This document shows, piece after piece, positions 7,099 through 10,352 of a stretch of DNA of 10,352 nucleotides. The notes under the pieces are model-generated. The model was not told where the DNA came from and made no database searches. It worked only from the letters and a program-made list of their open reading frames with translations. Source of the DNA: an uncultured Gammaproteobacteria bacterium (lineage in GTDB: Bacteria > Pseudomonadota > Gammaproteobacteria > CAJQNE01); assembly GCA_905479545.1 (NCBI GenBank), contig CAJQNE010000203.1, positions 1 through 10,352 on the forward strand. Reading direction: 5' to 3'. Positions within the stretch are counted from its first letter, which is position 1; each line of letters opens with the position of its first letter. The translations under genes and the position numbers were made by a program.

Positions 7099-8268
7099 GT
7101 GAGAAAAACACTGACGAGCCAGTTGGCGTGGTGGGCCAGTCGATTGATTGGCTTGCTGTTGTTACTACTGTTAATTGCGGTGGTAGTGCTACGACTCCGC
7201 TACGGCGGCGGTCCTGATTTGCCGGTGCATAGCTACGGCGAGCCTGCTGTTTCGGCTATGCAAAAGGTGGCGGATTTACGCTACCCGCCAGGTAATGTGG
7301 CAGTGAGCGATGCTGGCAGGGTGTTTTTGACGTTGCACCCTGAGGGGCGGCCCGCCACCAAGGTTGCTGAGTGGGTTGGCGGGGAAGCGCGACCATTCCC
7401 GGATTCCAGCTGGCAGAGCAATGCTGAGCGCCGGGTGTACTTTCAGTCGCCGCTGGCGCTGCGGCTCGATGTGCCACGTAACCGTCTGTGGGTGCTGGAT
7501 AACGCGAATCACGGCTTCGGCCAGCCGCGGCTGCTCGCCTTCGATATCAATAGCCGGAAACTATTGCACCAGTATGATTTTCCTGCAGAGCTAGCTCCGC
7601 GTGGTTCACACCTTAACGACTTTCAAATATCCGCCGATGGCCGGACATTTTATATTGCCGATGCGAGTATTTTGGGTTTAAAGCCCGCGTTATTGGTGTT
7701 TGACCTAAAGACCAATACTGCCCGCCGACTGTTGGAGCGACACGTGTCGGTACTCGCTGAGCGCTTCGTGCCGGTGGTGCAGGGGCGACGAATGCAACTG
7801 TTCGGCAGTTTTGCTATTCGGCCCGGTGTCGATTCTATAGCGCTGAGCCGGGATGGCGAGTGGCTGTACTTTGCTGCGGTTACGGCGCAGCAGATGTATC
7901 GCGTGCCGACCAGTGCTTTGCTTGACACTAAGCTCTCTGATACAGATTTGGCCGAGCGGGTTACCGTGTTTGCGGCGAAGCCGGGCACCGACGGGCTGAG
8001 TAGTGACGACGCGGGCAATATCTACCTGAGCAGCCCGGAAACCTCATCGATTCTCAAAATGCAGCCGAGCGGCGAAATCACCACGCTACTGCAAAGTGAG
8101 CTTATTCGCTGGCCGGATGGGTTTAGTTTTGGTGCCGACGGGTGGCTGTATTTCACGACCAGTGCCTTGCATCAGGTTATCGGCAAATCAGCAGCGCAGA
8201 TTGAAGCTGCCGGGCCTTACCAGCTGTGGCGCTTCCAAACGGGCGAAACAGCAACGGCGGGCCAGTAA
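7099..8268 (+). CDS. Membrane-anchored MRJP/yellow-family beta-propeller protein
   Basis: A 389-residue protein with one N-terminal hydrophobic segment (residues about 14-33, almost all Leu, Ile and Val) that would anchor it in the inner membrane with the rest in the periplasm. The remainder follows the pattern of the major royal jelly protein/yellow family, a six-bladed propeller related to SMP-30/gluconolactonases. Motifs along the chain: YPPGNVAVSDAGRVFLTLHP near 62-81, PFPDSSW near 99-105, RLDVPRNRLWVLDN near 122-135, LLAFDI at 145-150, HLNDFQISAD at 171-180, YIADAS at 185-190, SIALSRDGEWLYFAA at 246-260, YRVPT at 267-271, DGLSSDDAGNIYL at 298-310 and WPDGFSFGADGWLYFTT at 338-354. Insect members bind amines or act in pigment chemistry; bacterial members are mostly uncharacterised. 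The GTG start is chosen because it places the membrane segment correctly; its ribosome binding site is poor. Confidence 0.82.
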   Translation: MRKTLTSQLAWWASRLIGLLLLLLLIAVVVLRLRYGGGPDLPVHSYGEPAVSAMQKVADLRYPPGNVAVSDAGRVFLTLHPEGRPATKVAEWVGGEARPFPDSSWQSNAERRVYFQSPLALRLDVPRNRLWVLDNANHGFGQPRLLAFDINSRKLLHQYDFPAELAPRGSHLNDFQISADGRTFYIADASILGLKPALLVFDLKTNTARRLLERHVSVLAERFVPVVQGRRMQLFGSFAIRPGVDSIALSRDGEWLYFAAVTAQQMYRVPTSALLDTKLSDTDLAERVTVFAAKPGTDGLSSDDAGNIYLSSPETSSILKMQPSGEITTLLQSELIRWPDGFSFGADGWLYFTTSALHQVIGKSAAQIEAAGPYQLWRFQTGETATAGQ

Positions 8269-8282
8269 GTCCGCCGTTGCTG
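8249..8282. terminator. GC-rich hairpin overlapping the end of the MRJP-like gene
   Basis: A perfect 12-bp inverted repeat (8249-8260 with 8271-8282) with a 10-base loop that contains the TAA stop codon at 8266-8268. It separates the convergent MRJP-like and DoxX-like genes. No T run follows on the plus strand and only TTT on the minus strand, so it is either a weak two-way terminator or a structure protecting the 3' end of the mRNA. Confidence 0.55.
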
Positions 8283-8299
8283 CTCTCAGGAGCTCGTTG

Positions 8300-8770
8300 T
8301 TATGCGTTGCGCCCTACAATCGGTAGCAGGTGGCGACGCATAATCAGGATGATTAGCGCTGAAACCCACACACCACAGGCCATAAAGAACAGTGTGCCGC
8401 TATCGCCCTGAACTTCGATGCCGAGAGGGGTGAACAAATGAAAGAAAATGGCCCCTGAAATCACTCCTAAAGCGAGTAACGCGCCAACAGGCTGCAGGCG
8501 ATGGAGTTTTGGTGCAAACGTACCCAGCAACAGCAACGCCGAGGCAATTAACTCTGCGGTGCCGACGACGTAGTAGTTAAAAATTCCAGGCGGCAGAAAT
8601 AACCCTGCGAATCCAAGTGATGCTGCCCACTGATCGAGAGTGCCGAAAATATGCAGTGTTTCTGGTGACGAAGTGAATTTATAGAACAGCGATTGTATGA
8701 ATACAAAACTGATAAATAGCGCCAGCGCAGTCGGTAAATACTTCTTAAGTTTGTTATCCGTGTCGGTCAT
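8300..8770 (-). CDS. DoxX-like four-helix membrane protein
   Basis: A 156-residue inner-membrane protein with about four hydrophobic helices: residues 11-30, 62-84, 93-113 and 125-145. The segment QSLFYKFTSSPETLHIFGTL (26-45), after the first helix, and the overall four-helix size fit the DoxX-like superfamily, whose members are linked to quinol oxidase subunits, thiol stress or unknown roles. The frame stays open upstream to 8905, but I start at the ATG at 8770 because GGGGAG lies 7 bases upstream and the protein then begins with a normal short polar segment. It is divergent from the lipoprotein hydrolase gene and converges on the MRJP-like gene. Specific function is unknown. Confidence 0.82.
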   Translation of the reverse strand: MTDTDNKLKKYLPTALALFISFVFIQSLFYKFTSSPETLHIFGTLDQWAASLGFAGLFLPPGIFNYYVVGTAELIASALLLLGTFAPKLHRLQPVGALLALGVISGAIFFHLFTPLGIEVQGDSGTLFFMACGVWVSALIILIMRRHLLPIVGRNA

Positions 8771-8776
8771 GGTGAA

Positions 8777-8782
8777 TCTCCC
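8777..8782 (-). promoter_or_regulatory. Strong ribosome binding site fixing the DoxX-like start
   Basis: On the minus strand GGGGAG precedes ATTCACC and the ATG at 8770. It is the best Shine-Dalgarno match in the window and argues against the longer reading frame that starts at 8905. Confidence 0.75.
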
Positions 8783-8810
8783 CATTAAAAGTGATGGATC
8801 AAGTGTTAAA

Positions 8811-8836
8811 AAATGCTTAAAACAAATGCTTAAAAC
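8811..8836. repeat. 13-bp tandem duplication in a divergent promoter region
   Basis: AAATGCTTAAAAC is repeated head to tail at 8811-8823 and 8824-8836, with a degenerate third copy just left (about 8801-8810). It sits between the divergent DoxX-like gene (start 8770) and lipoprotein hydrolase gene (start 8868). On the minus strand it provides TTGTTT, 17 bp, CATTTT, a poor sigma70 match. It could be an operator array or a slippage product. Confidence 0.6.
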
Positions 8837-8867
8837 AACCAGCTTGTCGGTCGTATTTGTACGTTCT

Positions 8868-9746
8868 ATGCCCACAAGAGCCGAGCTACAGAATCGTTCT
8901 TTCAATTTCTTTACTTTTTTATTGTTACCCGTGTTTTTATCGCTGGTCGTGATCTTGTCGCTAACGGGCTGTGGCCCTTCGCCGTGGGAGCACCCACCGA
9001 TGGAACAAGTATTCGCTGATCAACCACTGCCAGCAAGGCAAAAAATTGCTGGCCTGAATATCGTTAGCACCGGTGATTCCAGTAAGCCGATGTTGCTGTT
9101 TATTCATGGTTCACCGGGTAGTTGGGAAGGTTGGATTAACTATTTGGCTGATCGTGAATTGCAGAAGCAGGCATTTTTGGTAGCCGTTGACAGGCCGGGT
9201 TTTGGAGAGTCGGCTGGCCCGGTAGCGCCAACGTTTGCCGAGCAGGTCGCAAGGCTACGGCCTGCTTTTGAACTGCTGCAGGAGGGCCAGAAAGCAGTCT
9301 TGGTTGGCCATTCGCTCGGTGGGCCTATTGCCCTGCACATGGCGGCGTTGTACCCCGACAAAGTCGCTGGCATGGTTTTGATTGCTGCTTCGCTTGACCC
9401 GGAATTGGAAGCGCCTCGTTGGTACAACACCGTGGCCAATTGGAGGTTGGTTCGTTGGGCAGTACCCGATGCCATGAGTCGCTCGAATGTGGAAATGATG
9501 GCGCTAGCTAACGAGCTACAACAGCAGACAGCGCTTTGGCCCTTAATTACCGTGCCGACAGTTATTATTCAGGGGCAAAAAGATAAGTTGGTTTATCCCG
9601 CTAATGCCGATTACGCCACTCTCCATATGCCTGCTTCGCAATTGCGGCTTGTTAGAGTGGCCAATGAAGGGCACTTTCTGGTGTGGGAAAAACGGCCATT
9701 GGTAACCCGGGAGATACAGCAGTTGCTTAAGCAGTTGGCTGACTGA
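8868..9746 (+). CDS. Lipoprotein alpha/beta hydrolase
   Basis: A 292-residue alpha/beta-fold hydrolase from the ATG at 8868. The N-terminus has a hydrophobic stretch (about residues 13-32) and the lipobox LTGC with Cys35, so it should be lipid-anchored outside the cytoplasm. The core shows the oxyanion motif IHGSPGS (80-86), DRPGFGES near 108-115, the nucleophile motif GHSLGG with Ser149, the acid Asp239 (GQKDKLV) and the catalytic His269 (NEGHF). This is the arrangement of haloperoxidase-like and ester-hydrolysing family members; the substrate cannot be told. The frame is open from 8697, but the first 57 codons overlap the DoxX-like gene and would put polar sequence in front of the signal, so I use 8868. 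An ATG at 8826 is a less likely alternative. The ribosome binding site is weak. Confidence 0.9.
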   Translation: MPTRAELQNRSFNFFTFLLLPVFLSLVVILSLTGCGPSPWEHPPMEQVFADQPLPARQKIAGLNIVSTGDSSKPMLLFIHGSPGSWEGWINYLADRELQKQAFLVAVDRPGFGESAGPVAPTFAEQVARLRPAFELLQEGQKAVLVGHSLGGPIALHMAALYPDKVAGMVLIAASLDPELEAPRWYNTVANWRLVRWAVPDAMSRSNVEMMALANELQQQTALWPLITVPTVIIQGQKDKLVYPANADYATLHMPASQLRLVRVANEGHFLVWEKRPLVTREIQQLLKQLAD

Positions 9747-9750
9747 TCGT

Positions 9751-9773
9751 TTGACAGCTTAGTCGTGTAGAAT
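9751..9773 (+). promoter_or_regulatory. Promoter-like elements upstream of the mrp/apbC gene
   Basis: A perfect -35 hexamer TTGACA (9751-9756) and a good -10 hexamer TAGAAT (9768-9773) lie between the hydrolase stop and the mrp/apbC start, but only 11 bp apart instead of about 17. Either only one of them is used or the spacer has lost bases. The location, 50-75 bases before the start codon, is right for a promoter. Confidence 0.35.
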
Positions 9774-9823
9774 GCGCCGCACTATTTATGCTGCCGCCAA
9801 ACTGAGAGACTGCCCGAGTGACA

Positions 9824-10352
9824 ATGACAAACTCTGCAAGCAACGAAAACCCCACTGAAACGGCCCTGCGTGCAGCCTTGGCGACTGTTAAGGATCGCTA
9901 TACAGAGACTAGTATCAGCGATAATCTTAAATCGCTACGGGTAAACGATGCGGCGGTAGGCATAGAGCTAGAGTTCGGCTACCCATTGGGTAGTTATCGC
10001 GCCGAGCTTGAAGCCGAAGTGAAGGCTGCGGCTGAGGCGGTGGACGGTATTGAGACGGCATTGGTGTTTATTAATGAAAACATCAAATCGCACGCCGTGC
10101 AGTCTGGCTTGAAACCACTGCAAAATATCAAAAATATTATTGCGGTTGCTTCCGGAAAAGGCGGTGTGGGCAAGTCGACCACCGCGGTGAACCTGGCTCT
10201 GGCGTTAGCCGCAGACGGCGCAAAAGTAGGCATGCTCGACGCCGATATTTATGGCCCGAGCCAGCCAAGAATGTTGGGTATCGATGCCCGCGCGACCAGC
10301 AAAGACCAAAACTCGATTGAGCCGTTAGAGAACCATGGTGTGAAGGCTATGT
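9824..10352 (+). CDS. apbC: Mrp/ApbC iron-sulfur carrier ATPase (5' part, cut by the window edge)
   Basis: The first 176 residues of an Mrp/ApbC (NBP35-like) P-loop ATPase, a cytoplasmic scaffold that binds and transfers [4Fe-4S] clusters. Residues about 14-95 form an MIP18/DUF59-like domain. The ATPase domain begins with NIKNIIAVAS and the deviant Walker A motif GKGGVGKST at 111-119, with the signature first Lys112, followed by DADIYGPSQP at 139-148, which is typical of Mrp proteins. The C-terminal part with the CxxC cluster ligands lies beyond the window. I use the ATG at 9824; a GTG two codons upstream at 9818 is also possible. The gene starts 77 bp after the hydrolase stop. Confidence 0.96.
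   Translation, partial: MTNSASNENPTETALRAALATVKDRYTETSISDNLKSLRVNDAAVGIELEFGYPLGSYRAELEAEVKAAAEAVDGIETALVFINENIKSHAVQSGLKPLQNIKNIIAVASGKGGVGKSTTAVNLALALAADGAKVGMLDADIYGPSQPRMLGIDARATSKDQNSIEPLENHGVKAM

Noticed and set aside
8697..8867. N-terminal extension of the lipoprotein hydrolase frame
   Set aside because: It overlaps the start of the divergent DoxX-like gene and would place 57 residues before the lipoprotein signal, which needs to be near the N-terminus.
8771..8905. N-terminal extension of the DoxX-like frame
   Set aside because: The strong GGGGAG before the ATG at 8770 and the position of the first membrane helix favour the shorter protein.

Overview
This looks like an ordinary chromosomal stretch from a Gram-negative gammaproteobacterium, probably a free-living marine or aquatic heterotroph. 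The basis is three N-terminal lipoprotein signals, an Mrp/ApbC protein with an N-terminal MIP18-like domain, a CGFS monothiol glutaredoxin close to argF, and moderate GC. The exact genus cannot be read from the window. I see no tRNA, rRNA, CRISPR array, insertion sequence, prophage gene or integrase.

Layout from left to right. Positions 1-404 are relatively AT-rich with no convincing gene. Two minus-strand genes follow: a large secreted lipoprotein hydrolase (405-2747) and, upstream of it, argF (2859-3764). A divergent control region (3765-3934) contains an intrinsic terminator that points into argF. The plus-strand genes for an orphan HyuB-type hydantoinase/oxoprolinase subunit (3935-5509) and the monothiol glutaredoxin grxD (5555-5896) come next. 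A strong two-way terminator (6001-6029) separates grxD from a convergent DUF547 lipoprotein gene (6045-6872, minus). A second divergent region (6873-7098) carries a 12-bp direct repeat and leads to a membrane-anchored MRJP/yellow-family beta-propeller protein (7099-8268, plus). That gene converges on a small DoxX-like membrane protein (8300-8770, minus). A third divergent region (8771-8867), with a 13-bp tandem duplication, leads to a lipoprotein alpha/beta hydrolase (8868-9746, plus). The Mrp/ApbC Fe-S carrier ATPase starts at 9824 and runs off the right edge.

Functionally this is a mix of housekeeping genes and envelope proteins. The housekeeping part is arginine synthesis (ArgF) and iron-sulfur cluster trafficking (GrxD and Mrp/ApbC). 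The envelope part is two lipoprotein hydrolases, the DUF547 lipoprotein, the MRJP-like protein and the DoxX-like protein. Gene orientation alternates so often that there is no long operon and no sign of one multi-gene system. I do not think the window holds an undescribed defence or mobile system. The observations most worth following are the terminator facing argF, the bacterial yellow/MRJP protein, the HyuB without its HyuA partner, and the short direct repeats in two divergent promoter regions.
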